6,155 bases of DNA from Actinomycetes bacterium (GTDB lineage Bacteria; Actinomycetota; Acidimicrobiia; Acidimicrobiales; Microtrichaceae): positions 1-6,155 of the forward strand of contig JAEYSR010000073.1 in the NCBI GenBank assembly GCA_023434535.1, in the 5' to 3' direction. Positions 1 to 5,424 of the stretch are shown piece after piece (positions within the stretch are counted from its first letter, which is position 1; each line of letters opens with the position of its first letter). The notes beneath the pieces are model-generated. The model saw nothing but the letters and a program-made list of their open reading frames with translations. It had not been told where the DNA came from and did not search any database. Both the position numbers and the translations under genes were made by a program.

Positions 1-49
1 CAACAGAACGCCGGCAGGGCGCCGTGAGGTCGCCGCTCGGAACCCCGGG

Positions 50-55
50 TACGGT
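50..55 (+). promoter_or_regulatory. Possible -10 element of the acetyltransferase-kinase operon
   Basis: TACGGT fits the actinobacterial TANNNT -10 pattern and ends 8 bases before ATG 64, so transcription could begin at or next to the start codon. No clear -35 hexamer is seen, and the upstream sequence is cut by the window edge. This is a pattern match only; TANNNT is short enough to occur by chance. Confidence 0.3.
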
Positions 56-63
56 GTCGCCCC

Positions 64-375
64 ATGCCGATGGAGGTCGTGGACGTCGAGTCGATGCAGC
101 GCTACGAGCTGCTGGAGGATGGCGAGCTGCTCGGCTACGTCTCCTACACGGACCGGGAGTCGCCGGCGCCGGACGGCTCCGATGACACGGTGCTCGTGCG
201 GGACCTGCAGCACACGGTGATCGACCCCGACCAGCGCGGTCGCGGTCTCGGCAAGATCCTGGTGCCCGCCGTGCTCGACGACATCCGCCGACGAGGGGCG
301 CTGCTCATCCCGACGTGCCCGTTCGTCCGGTCCTGGATCGAGGAGCATCCGGACCAGCAGGACCTGGTGGCGTGA
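64..375 (+). CDS. GNAT-family N-acetyltransferase, small YjdJ-like type
   Basis: This 103-residue protein resembles the short, single-domain GCN5-related acetyltransferases of the YjdJ/COG2388 type, expected to be cytoplasmic and to bind acetyl-CoA; the acceptor substrate is unknown. Seen directly: a short beta-rich N-terminal half (YELLEDGELLGYVSY, residues 14-28), then LQHTVIDPDQRGRGLG at residues 48-63, in which Q57-R-G-R-G-L-G63 is the motif A loop that holds the CoA pyrophosphate. It is followed by a helix and a CPFVRSWIEEHPDQQDLV tail (residues 85-102). The Cys-Pro-Phe and the His-Pro near the end are typical of this subfamily. The length fits the family's roughly 90-110 residues. There is no Shine-Dalgarno sequence before ATG 64; a TACGGT hexamer at 50-55 suggests a leaderless transcript. 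ATG 70 is an alternative start. The stop overlaps the start of the kinase gene by 4 bases, so the two are probably co-transcribed and translationally coupled. Confidence 0.9.
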   Translation: MPMEVVDVESMQRYELLEDGELLGYVSYTDRESPAPDGSDDTVLVRDLQHTVIDPDQRGRGLGKILVPAVLDDIRRRGALLIPTCPFVRSWIEEHPDQQDLVA

Positions 376-1979
376 CCGTGTCCGACGATCGGCCGCTCGG
401 CGAGCAGGTCGTCCTGGCGATCGACCTGGGCACCGGCGGCCCGAAGACCTCCTACGTCGACCTCAGCGGCGAGGTGCTCGACCACGAGCACCGACGGGTG
501 CCGGTGCGCACCGCACCCGACGGCACCGCGGTCGAGGACGCCGCCGACTGGTGGGAGGCCATCGTCTCCTCGGCCCAGGCGCTGGCGGAGCGAAGGTCGG
601 CGGCGCCGGACCAGATCGTCGCCGTGGCATGCACCGGCCAGTGGGGCTCGACGGTCCCCGTCGGTGCGGACGGGACGCCCGTCGGAGACTGCATCCTCTG
701 GCTCGACCAGCGCGCCCACCGCCTCGCGGCGCGCCAGCTCGGCGGCAAGCTCGCCGTCGAGGGCTACCGGCCCCGGGTGGCGCTCGAGTTCATCCGCCGG
801 ACCGGCGGGGCACCGAGCCCCCTCGGCAACGATCCCATGGGCCAGCGGCTCTGGATCCGCCACGAGCAGCCCGACGTGTACGCCCGGACGGCCCACTTCA
901 TGGAGCCGGTCGACTACATCAACCTGCGCTTCACGGGACGCGTCGCGGCGACCCAGGCGTCGATGCTCGCGAGCTTCCTCACGGACAACCGCGTGCTCGA
1001 CACCGTGGACTACGACCCGTTGCTGTGCGACTACGCCGGCACCGACATCACCAAGCTGCCGACGCTCCAGCCGATCCGGTCCGTCGTCGGAGGCGTGCTG
1101 CCCGAGGTGGCCGACGAGCTCGGCATCCCGGCCGGCATCCCGGTGGTGACCGGTCTGCCCGACCTGCACGCCGCCACGCTCGGCTCGGGCGCCGTCACCG
1201 ACTACCACGGACACCTGTCGATCAGCACCTCGGCGTGGGTGGGATGCCACACGCCCGACAAGCGCACGTCGCTGATGAGCCAGATGGCCACCGTCCCCTC
1301 GGCGCTCCCGGACCAGTACGTGCTGGTCAACAACCACGACTGCGGCGGCGCCAGCATGGAGTGGCTGCTGGACATGGTGATCGCGGCCGACGACGGGCTC
1401 ACGCCGGGGGCATCCCCCACGTTGAAGGACCTCGACCGCCTGGCCGCCACGGTCGCCCCGGGCGCCGACGGCGTGATGTTCGCCCCGTGGCTCAAGGGCA
1501 TGCGATCGCCCAGCGCGGACACAGCAGTCCGGGCCGCCTTCCTCAACATCGGGATCGACTCGGGTCGACCGCAGATGGTGCGGGCGGTGCTCGAGGGCGT
1601 GGCCCACCAGGTGCGCTGGCTCCTCGAGGTGTCCGAGAAGGTCGTCAAGCACCCGCTCGTGGACCTCAGAGGCATCGGCGGGGGCGCCCAGTCCGACGTG
1701 TGGTGCCAGATCCACGCGGACGTGATCGGCCGACCCGTGCACCGGGTCGCGGATCCTCTCGTGGCCAACGTCCGGGGCGCGGCTCTGTTCGCCGGGCTGG
1801 TGACGGGCCGACTGCAGCCCCGGGACGTGACCTCCTGCGCCACCGTCGACCGGGTGTTCCGACCCGACCCCGACGCGGCGGCGCTCTACGAGGAGCGGCA
1901 CCAGGAGTTCGTCGGCCTCCACAAGGAGCTGAAGGGCGTGGCCCATCGGCTCCACCGGATCACCGCGCGCGCCCGCTGA
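372..1979 (+). CDS. FGGY-family carbohydrate kinase (xylulokinase-like)
   Basis: This 535-residue protein is a full-length member of the FGGY sugar kinases (COG1070, xylulokinase-like), which use ATP to phosphorylate a sugar or polyol in the cytoplasm. Seen: an N-terminal phosphate loop IDLGTGGPKTSYVDLSG (Asp18, Lys25), ACTGQWGS (86-93), WLDQRA (110-115), a probable catalytic-base segment GLPDLHAATLGSG with Asp264, a second nucleotide-binding stretch HLSISTSAWVG (281-291), and the C-terminal signature RGIGGGAQSDVWCQIHADVIGRPV (433-456, split here as RGIGGGAQSD then VWCQIHADVIGRPV), followed by ANVRGAALFAGLVTG. The phosphate loop has Gly-Gly-Pro where many xylulokinases have Thr-Ser-x, so the sugar cannot be named. 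GTG 372 overlaps the upstream TGA as GTGA and has AGGAC about 8 bases upstream; GTG 378 is an equally possible start. An ORF extension back to 315 would run deep into the acetyltransferase and is rejected. No sugar transporter, isomerase or dehydrogenase lies alongside. Confidence 0.92.
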   Translation: MTVSDDRPLGEQVVLAIDLGTGGPKTSYVDLSGEVLDHEHRRVPVRTAPDGTAVEDAADWWEAIVSSAQALAERRSAAPDQIVAVACTGQWGSTVPVGADGTPVGDCILWLDQRAHRLAARQLGGKLAVEGYRPRVALEFIRRTGGAPSPLGNDPMGQRLWIRHEQPDVYARTAHFMEPVDYINLRFTGRVAATQASMLASFLTDNRVLDTVDYDPLLCDYAGTDITKLPTLQPIRSVVGGVLPEVADELGIPAGIPVVTGLPDLHAATLGSGAVTDYHGHLSISTSAWVGCHTPDKRTSLMSQMATVPSALPDQYVLVNNHDCGGASMEWLLDMVIAADDGLTPGASPTLKDLDRLAATVAPGADGVMFAPWLKGMRSPSADTAVRAAFLNIGIDSGRPQMVRAVLEGVAHQVRWLLEVSEKVVKHPLVDLRGIGGGAQSDVWCQIHADVIGRPVHRVADPLVANVRGAALFAGLVTGRLQPRDVTSCATVDRVFRPDPDAAALYEERHQEFVGLHKELKGVAHRLHRITARAR

Positions 1980-1998
1980 CGGCCGAGCGTTCGGGCCG
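1980..1998. terminator. Possible bidirectional hairpin between convergent genes
   Basis: CGGCCGA and TCGGGCCG can pair around a GCGT loop, with one bulged G, giving a stem of about 7 pairs. It sits in the 27-base gap between the kinase stop and the stop of the minus-strand gene. There is no T-run on either side, so intrinsic termination is uncertain, and short GC stems are common by chance at this GC content. Confidence 0.25.
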
Positions 1999-2006
1999 GG
2001 TGGCGC

Positions 2007-2588
2007 TCAGGCCAGGGCGTCGGTCTCCACCTGCTGGACGAGCTCCTCCACCACGCAGCGCTCGAGGAACCAGCGCGACACCTCGTCCAGTCGACCCTCG
2101 TGCTCGGGAGCGGACGCCGCCACCCTCACCGCCGAGATGCCCAGCGGGGCGTCGGTCGCGACGCCGGCGTCCATGGCGTCGTCCGGGACATCCAGGTCGC
2201 AGCCCTCGACCAGCTCGACGATGTCGCCCGGGTGCAGCGAGGTGGCGAACCACCGCTGGACCGTCGAGCCGTCGGGCGGCCACAGCTCGTACATGCCGCC
2301 CCCGATGTCGCGCAGAGCACCGGACACCGCCACGGACCGGACGCTCCTGAAGCACTCGGGTGCGCCGGGATCGGTCGCGGCCAGGACGACCTGGCGGAGC
2401 TCGCACGGGGTCAAGTCGTGGTGCGGGCTGCGGCCGACGCGCAGCTCCCCCCGGTCGGTGACGAGGAGGAGCTCGGTGCCTGGCACGGTGTGGGCCAGGA
2501 CGGCCGCCTCACGGACGACCGCCGTCGGGACCGGCCGCCGGTCGACCCCACCTTCGTCGGCCCTGCGTCCCGGCATGTTGTTAGGCAT
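2007..2588 (-). CDS. Hypothetical protein, no recognised domain
   Basis: I do not recognise this 193-residue protein. It is acidic with ordinary globular composition (for example GTELLLVTDRGELRVG and STVQRWFATSLHPGDIVELVEG), no signal peptide and no membrane segment, so it is probably cytoplasmic. The central part looks beta-rich; the last 35 residues (EGRLDEVSRWFLERCVVEEL and onwards) are likely helical. The plus-strand reading of the same DNA is rich in Ser, Arg, Pro and Thr, as expected of a shadow, so the minus strand is the better call. The start is unsettled: ATG codons at 2600, 2588 and 2576 all lie in or at the edge of a 26-base palindrome, and none has a Shine-Dalgarno sequence. I chose 2588 because a TATGTT hexamer (2601-2596 on this strand) ends 7 bases before it, fitting a leaderless transcript; 2576 would give 189 residues. 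It is divergent from the amidase and convergent with the kinase. Confidence 0.7.
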   Translation of the reverse strand: MPNNMPGRRADEGGVDRRPVPTAVVREAAVLAHTVPGTELLLVTDRGELRVGRSPHHDLTPCELRQVVLAATDPGAPECFRSVRSVAVSGALRDIGGGMYELWPPDGSTVQRWFATSLHPGDIVELVEGCDLDVPDDAMDAGVATDAPLGISAVRVAASAPEHEGRLDEVSRWFLERCVVEELVQQVETDALA

Positions 2589-2600
2589 ACCGAACAACAT
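2575..2600. promoter_or_regulatory. 26-base imperfect palindrome, probable operator
   Basis: On the plus strand the left arm is ATGTTGTTAGGCA and the right arm TACCGAACAACAT; 11 of 13 positions are complementary, with mismatches at the 9th and 12th bases of the arm. The idealised core would be TTCGGTATACCGAA. It is an AT-richer patch in a very GC-rich region, at the start of the minus-strand gene and about 100 bases upstream of the amidase. Size and symmetry fit a dimeric repressor site such as those of the GntR, IclR or TetR families; I cannot say which. No regulator gene is present in the window. Confidence 0.6.
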
Positions 2601-2605
2601 AGGAT
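2578..2605 (+). promoter_or_regulatory. Possible sigma-70-type promoter facing the amidase
   Basis: TTGTTA (2578-2583) and TAGGAT (2600-2605), 16 bases apart, each match 4 of 6 bases of the -35 and -10 consensus. The palindrome lies between and over them, so a bound repressor would block this promoter. It would give a leader of roughly 90 bases before ATG 2704. A competing possibility is the TAGCGT hexamer at 2691-2696, 7 bases before the amidase start, which would give a leaderless transcript. Confidence 0.35.
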
Positions 2606-2690
2606 CGGCACGCCGAGTCCGCAAGGAGCTGGGTCGAGCACCCCGGCTGAACCCAGTGTCGATCCACGGCTCGGCAGGGCCCGTCGCAGA

Positions 2691-2696
2691 TAGCGT
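2691..2696 (+). promoter_or_regulatory. Possible -10 element directly upstream of the amidase
   Basis: TAGCGT fits TANNNT and ends 7 bases before ATG 2704, a spacing that would start the transcript at the initiation codon. This would explain the missing ribosome binding site. No -35 hexamer is evident. Pattern match only. Confidence 0.3.
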
Positions 2697-2703
2697 CCCG
2701 ACG

Positions 2704-4062
2704 ATGCTGAACGAGCTCGCCGCCGCCGTCACCTCGGGGCGCGTCACCCCGCTCGAGATGGTCGACGAGGCCCTCGACCGAATCGCGGCGGGCGACGCCG
2801 GGATCGGAGCCGTCGTCCGGTTGGAGGCCGACAGCGCCCGCCGCGACGCCGCCGCGCACGACCGGTCCGGGCCGCTCGCCGGGCTCCCGGTCCTGGTCAA
2901 GGACATGGCCCGCTGCGCCGGGTCCGTGACCACGTTCGGCGTGACGATGCACGCGGACGCCGAGCCCGACGAGGTCGACGACGCCGCCATCGCCCGCCTC
3001 CGCGCCGCCGGGGCGATCGTCGTCGGTCGGACCAACTCCCCCGCCTTCGGCCACGCATCGTTCACCGCCAACCGCCTCTTCGGCGCCACCCGCAACCCGT
3101 GGAACACCGACTGCAGCCCGGGCGGCTCCAGCGGCGGGTCCGCCGCCGCGCTCGCCGCCGGCTTCGTGCCGCTCGCCACGACGTCGGACGGCGGCGGCAG
3201 CGTGCGGATCCCCGCGGCGCTGTGCGGGCTCGTCGGCCTCAAGCCGACCACCGGAGCGATCGGACGGAACGTCCTGCCCCGCTGGATCGAGCTGTCGACC
3301 CAGGGCGTCACCGCGGCGACCGTGGCCGACGTCGTGCTCCAGGCCGAGGTCGTCTCGGGTCCGGCACCGGGTGACTGGCTCTCGGCGCCGCGGCCCGCCG
3401 GGCAGTTCACGCCGACCCGACCTGCCCGCGTGCTGGCGTGCCGCACGTTCCGCGCGGACGTCGACCCGGTCGTCGAGGCCGCCTACGAGGCGTCGCTGGA
3501 CGCGATCGCCGCTGCAGGGGTCCGGGTCGAGCGCGTGCCGGCACCCTGCGACGGCCAGACCGTCGTCGACTGGTTCTTCATCTCGTCGTGCGAGCTCGCC
3601 CACAGCCTGTCGGCGGAGCGGGACGAGTGGGACTCGTTCGACGACTCGCTGCAGGAGATCCTGCGCTTCGGCATCAACGTGTCGACCTCCGACTACCTGG
3701 CGGCCACGCGCCGCCGCCACGACATCGGCGCCCGGATCGACGCCGCCATCGGCGGTGACGGCGTGCTGGCCCTCCCCACGCTGAACGTGCAGGACTGGGC
3801 GCCCGAGGGTCCGACGCCGACCGATGCCGGCACCGTCGTCGGCGACCCCACGATCGCGACGAACACGCCCGACCTCAACCTCACCGGGCATCCTGCGGTC
3901 AGCGTGCCGATGGGCGTGGGCGACCGCGGCGTCCCGATGGGTCTGCAGCTCGTGGCCCCACGATGGGCCGACGGCCTGGCGCTCGGCGTGGCGGAGATCC
4001 TGGAGCGGTCACGGCCGTGGCCGCTCACCGCCCCAGGGTTCACGCCGTTCTCCGTCCGGTAG
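2704..4062 (+). CDS. Amidase-signature family hydrolase
   Basis: This 452-residue enzyme belongs to the amidase signature (GatA/FAAH-like) family, which hydrolyses amide or related bonds using a Lys-cisSer-Ser triad. All three residues are visible: Lys66 in LPVLVKDMAR, Ser142 in SPGGSSGGSAAALAAG (138-153), and the nucleophile Ser166 in DGGGSVRIPAALCGLVGLKP (162-181). The 24-residue spacing between the two serines is that of characterised members. The C-terminal part has LNLTGHPAVSVPMG followed by GVPMGLQLVAP, the usual substrate-pocket and closing region. The N-terminus (LNELAAAVTSGRVTPLEMVDEAL) matches the family's usual opening helix and supports ATG 2704, although there is no Shine-Dalgarno sequence; the frame stays open upstream to 2137, with in-frame GTG 2656 and ATG 2575. 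GatB and GatC are absent and the protein lacks other GatA context, so a tRNA amidotransferase role is unlikely; a catabolic or detoxifying amidase is more likely, substrate unknown. The upstream palindrome suggests it is regulated. Confidence 0.94.
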   Translation: MLNELAAAVTSGRVTPLEMVDEALDRIAAGDAGIGAVVRLEADSARRDAAAHDRSGPLAGLPVLVKDMARCAGSVTTFGVTMHADAEPDEVDDAAIARLRAAGAIVVGRTNSPAFGHASFTANRLFGATRNPWNTDCSPGGSSGGSAAALAAGFVPLATTSDGGGSVRIPAALCGLVGLKPTTGAIGRNVLPRWIELSTQGVTAATVADVVLQAEVVSGPAPGDWLSAPRPAGQFTPTRPARVLACRTFRADVDPVVEAAYEASLDAIAAAGVRVERVPAPCDGQTVVDWFFISSCELAHSLSAERDEWDSFDDSLQEILRFGINVSTSDYLAATRRRHDIGARIDAAIGGDGVLALPTLNVQDWAPEGPTPTDAGTVVGDPTIATNTPDLNLTGHPAVSVPMGVGDRGVPMGLQLVAPRWADGLALGVAEILERSRPWPLTAPGFTPFSVR

Positions 4063-4072
4063 CGACCGCTCG

Positions 4073-4085
4073 GGCGGCTCCCGCC
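4073..4085. terminator. Possible short hairpin between convergent genes
   Basis: GGCGG and CCGCC pair around a CTC loop in the 29-base gap between the amidase stop and the oxidoreductase stop. The stem is only 5 pairs and no T-run follows on either strand, so this is weak evidence for termination. Confidence 0.22.
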
Positions 4086-4091
4086 GGCTGC

Positions 4092-4484
4092 TCAGTAGCC
4101 GTTCTTGTGGACCTTCTCCGCATCGATGAAGAGGATGACGCGCGAGTCCGTCGGGCCCATGCCGTAGGGCTGGCCCATGTACTTCTGCGACAGCTCGTCG
4201 ATGCTGGCGGCGGCCTCGGGGCCGTCCTGCGTCCGGGTGACGGTGCCTCGGGCCTCCACGTAGCGGTACGGGTTGTCGGCGTCGAACACCGTGACGGTGA
4301 CGCGCGGGTCGGCCTGGACGTTGCGGAACTTCTGCCGGTCGACCTGGGTGTTGATGATCAGCTGGTCGTCGTCCGCGCCGACCCACATGATCTGGGTCTG
4401 GGGCTGGCCGCCGGGCATGAGCGTGGTCAGCGCGGCGAAGTTCTTGCCCTGGGCGAGGGCCTTGAGGTCGGGATCGAGTGCCAT
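4092..4484 (-). CDS. PPOX-class F420-dependent oxidoreductase (FDOR-B-like)
   Basis: This 130-residue protein has the split beta-barrel flavin/deazaflavin-binding fold of the pyridoxamine-phosphate-oxidase-like superfamily, in the form typical of actinobacterial F420-binding reductases (Rv1155/Rv2061-like, FDOR-B). Visible landmarks in order: FAALTTLMPGGQPQTQIMWV (16-35), the cofactor-binding stretch NTQVDRQKFRNVQADPRVTV (45-64) with Arg50, Lys52, Arg54 and Asn55, then DADNPYRYVEARGTVTR (68-84), highly characteristic of this family, and a C-terminal strand RVILFIDAEKV. Members are small cytoplasmic homodimers that reduce various substrates with reduced F420; some bind FMN, heme or biliverdin instead, so the cofactor is inferred and the substrate unknown. 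The start is well supported: AGGAG at 4495-4491 with a 6-base spacer before ATG 4484. The much longer open frame upstream to 5345 runs antisense to the lipoprotein gene and is a shadow. No F420 biosynthesis gene is nearby. Confidence 0.92.
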   Translation of the reverse strand: MALDPDLKALAQGKNFAALTTLMPGGQPQTQIMWVGADDDQLIINTQVDRQKFRNVQADPRVTVTVFDADNPYRYVEARGTVTRTQDGPEAAASIDELSQKYMGQPYGMGPTDSRVILFIDAEKVHKNGY

Positions 4485-4490
4485 GTTGCG

Positions 4491-4495
4491 CTCCT
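4491..4495 (-). promoter_or_regulatory. Ribosome binding site of the oxidoreductase
   Basis: CTCCT on the plus strand reads AGGAG on the minus strand, 6 bases before ATG 4484. It fixes the start of the oxidoreductase within a long open frame. Confidence 0.8.
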
Positions 4496-4576
4496 GTCGT
4501 CGGACGCCGAGCACCTGGTGGACGGCGAGATGGGGTGAACGGCCCAGACCCGGGGGACGGGCGGACCAGTCGGTGT

Positions 4577-4611
4577 CCACCGCGCGGCCCAGCGGGCGCG
4601 CGGCGCGGTGG
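4577..4611. repeat. Strong GC inverted repeat in a divergent intergenic region
   Basis: CCACCGCGC (4577-4585) and GCGCGGTGG (4603-4611) are perfect 9-base inverted copies, with GCCC and GGGC pairing inside around AGC. An alternative fold pairs CCGCGCG (4580-4586) with CGCGCGG (4597-4603) and CCC with GGG, with one bulged G. It lies about 78 bases upstream of the lipoprotein start and 93 upstream of the oxidoreductase start. It could be an operator, a leader-RNA hairpin or a chance GC structure; there is no T-run and no gene ending here to terminate. Confidence 0.4.
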
Positions 4612-4675
4612 TGAATCCGGATCATCGCACTCAACAGGCCGGCGCGGGGCACCGAACACCGGGTCGGGACACAGG

Positions 4676-4681
4676 AAGGAG
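4676..4681 (+). promoter_or_regulatory. Ribosome binding site of the metzincin lipoprotein
   Basis: AAGGAG with a 7-base spacer before ATG 4689. It is close to the ideal anti-16S match and decides the start at 4689 over the open frame that extends back to 4608. Confidence 0.85.
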
Positions 4682-4688
4682 CAACGAG

Positions 4689-5408
4689 ATGCGCGCCCGC
4701 CCCACAGCTCGGACCCTGCCGGCGGTCCTGATCATCGTGCTCGCTGCGCTCCTGACCGCCTGCAGCGACCCGCCGACCGCCTCCCCGCGCACCACGGCGC
4801 CGCCGAGGAGCGCCTGGGACGGCTACACGCTCACGGGATGGTCGCCCTCCAGCTCGTACGTGCTCCGCATCCACCCGACCGCTGCGGCGTTCACCGCCGA
4901 CATCCTGGCCGCGACGGCCGAGGTGACCCGTCTGAGCGGGATCACCTTCACCGTCGGCCCGCCGGCGACGAGCGACGCGTTCGACCTGACCGAGTCGACG
5001 CCCGAGATCGTCGTCACCGTCGGCCAGTACTGCCCCGGCCAGGCGGTCGGTTGTGCGGAGATGAGGGGCCAGCTCGGCCCGAACCCCTTCGTCATCCGCG
5101 ACGCACGGATCTCGGTGGTGGAGGCGATGCTCACCAACCAGCCGGTCCGACAGGCGGTGCTGCTGCACGAGTTCGGCCACGCCGTCGGGCTCGGCCACAT
5201 GTCGGAGAGCTACCTCGGTCGGCTGCAGGTGATGAACCCCTACATCGACGCCAGCATGAGCGCCTACCGGGAGGGCGACGTCAACGGCCTGGCGGTCGTG
5301 GGAACGCTCGCGGTCCCGTCGACCGCATCGGCGCACGCCGCACACATCGGTTCTCCCGACGACGCCGACACCGACGGCGCCGACCCGCCGCAGGCGATGA
5401 TCCCGTGA
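4689..5408 (+). CDS. Secreted lipoprotein with metzincin (matrixin-like) zinc protease domain
   Basis: This 239-residue protein has a lipoprotein signal: basic MRARPTARTLP, hydrophobic residues 11-24, and lipobox LTAC with lipidated Cys25. A Pro/Thr/Ser-rich tether follows (28-41), so the mature protein should be anchored on the outer face of the membrane. The zinc site HEFGHAVGLGH (160-170) is a complete metzincin HExxHxxGxxH motif, with His160, His164 and His170 as zinc ligands and Glu161 as the general base. VMNPYI supplies Met182 as the probable Met-turn, as in matrixins (peptidase family M10). Cys115 and Cys122 (QYCPGQAVGCAEM) could form a disulfide. The roughly 110 residues before the zinc site match the upper half of a small catalytic domain; no cysteine-switch propeptide is seen. 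The last 30 residues are Ala/Asp/Pro-rich and probably disordered. The substrate is unknown, and autolysis control is not apparent. It is convergent with the next gene, 16 bases apart. Confidence 0.88.
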   Translation: MRARPTARTLPAVLIIVLAALLTACSDPPTASPRTTAPPRSAWDGYTLTGWSPSSSYVLRIHPTAAAFTADILAATAEVTRLSGITFTVGPPATSDAFDLTESTPEIVVTVGQYCPGQAVGCAEMRGQLGPNPFVIRDARISVVEAMLTNQPVRQAVLLHEFGHAVGLGHMSESYLGRLQVMNPYIDASMSAYREGDVNGLAVVGTLAVPSTASAHAAHIGSPDDADTDGADPPQAMIP

Positions 5409-5424
5409 CCGGGAGCTGCCGTCG

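Noticed and set aside
1..27. Possible C-terminal tail of an upstream gene, reading QQNAGRAP then TGA at 25-27
   Set aside because: Eight codons are too few to tell a gene end from chance, so it is noted only as a possibility.
144..1955. A 603-codon open frame on the minus strand across the acetyltransferase and kinase genes
   Set aside because: It is antisense to two genes with clear family motifs and its translation is dominated by Arg, Gly, Val and His; long shadow frames are normal at this GC content.
551..2350. A 599-codon plus-strand open frame overlapping the kinase and the following gene
   Set aside because: The translation is Arg/Pro/Gly-rich low-complexity sequence out of frame with the kinase; it has no motif and crosses two real genes.
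2137..2703. N-terminal extension of the amidase by up to 189 residues
   Set aside because: The extension lies antisense to the 2007-2588 gene, has Ser/Arg/Pro/Thr-rich shadow composition, and the family's usual N-terminal helix begins right at ATG 2704. The in-frame ATG 2575 lies inside the palindrome.
2581..3891. A 436-codon minus-strand open frame over the amidase
   Set aside because: It is antisense to an amidase with an intact catalytic triad, and its sequence is Arg/Gly/Val/Asp-rich without motifs.
2704..4062. Amidase as GatA of the tRNA-dependent amidotransferase
   Set aside because: No GatB or GatC is adjacent, and the sequence around the substrate-binding part does not look like GatA; a stand-alone amidase fits better.
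4485..5345. N-terminal extension of the oxidoreductase through the lipoprotein region
   Set aside because: ATG 4484 has an AGGAG ribosome binding site and begins the family's usual N-terminus; the extension is antisense to the metzincin lipoprotein.
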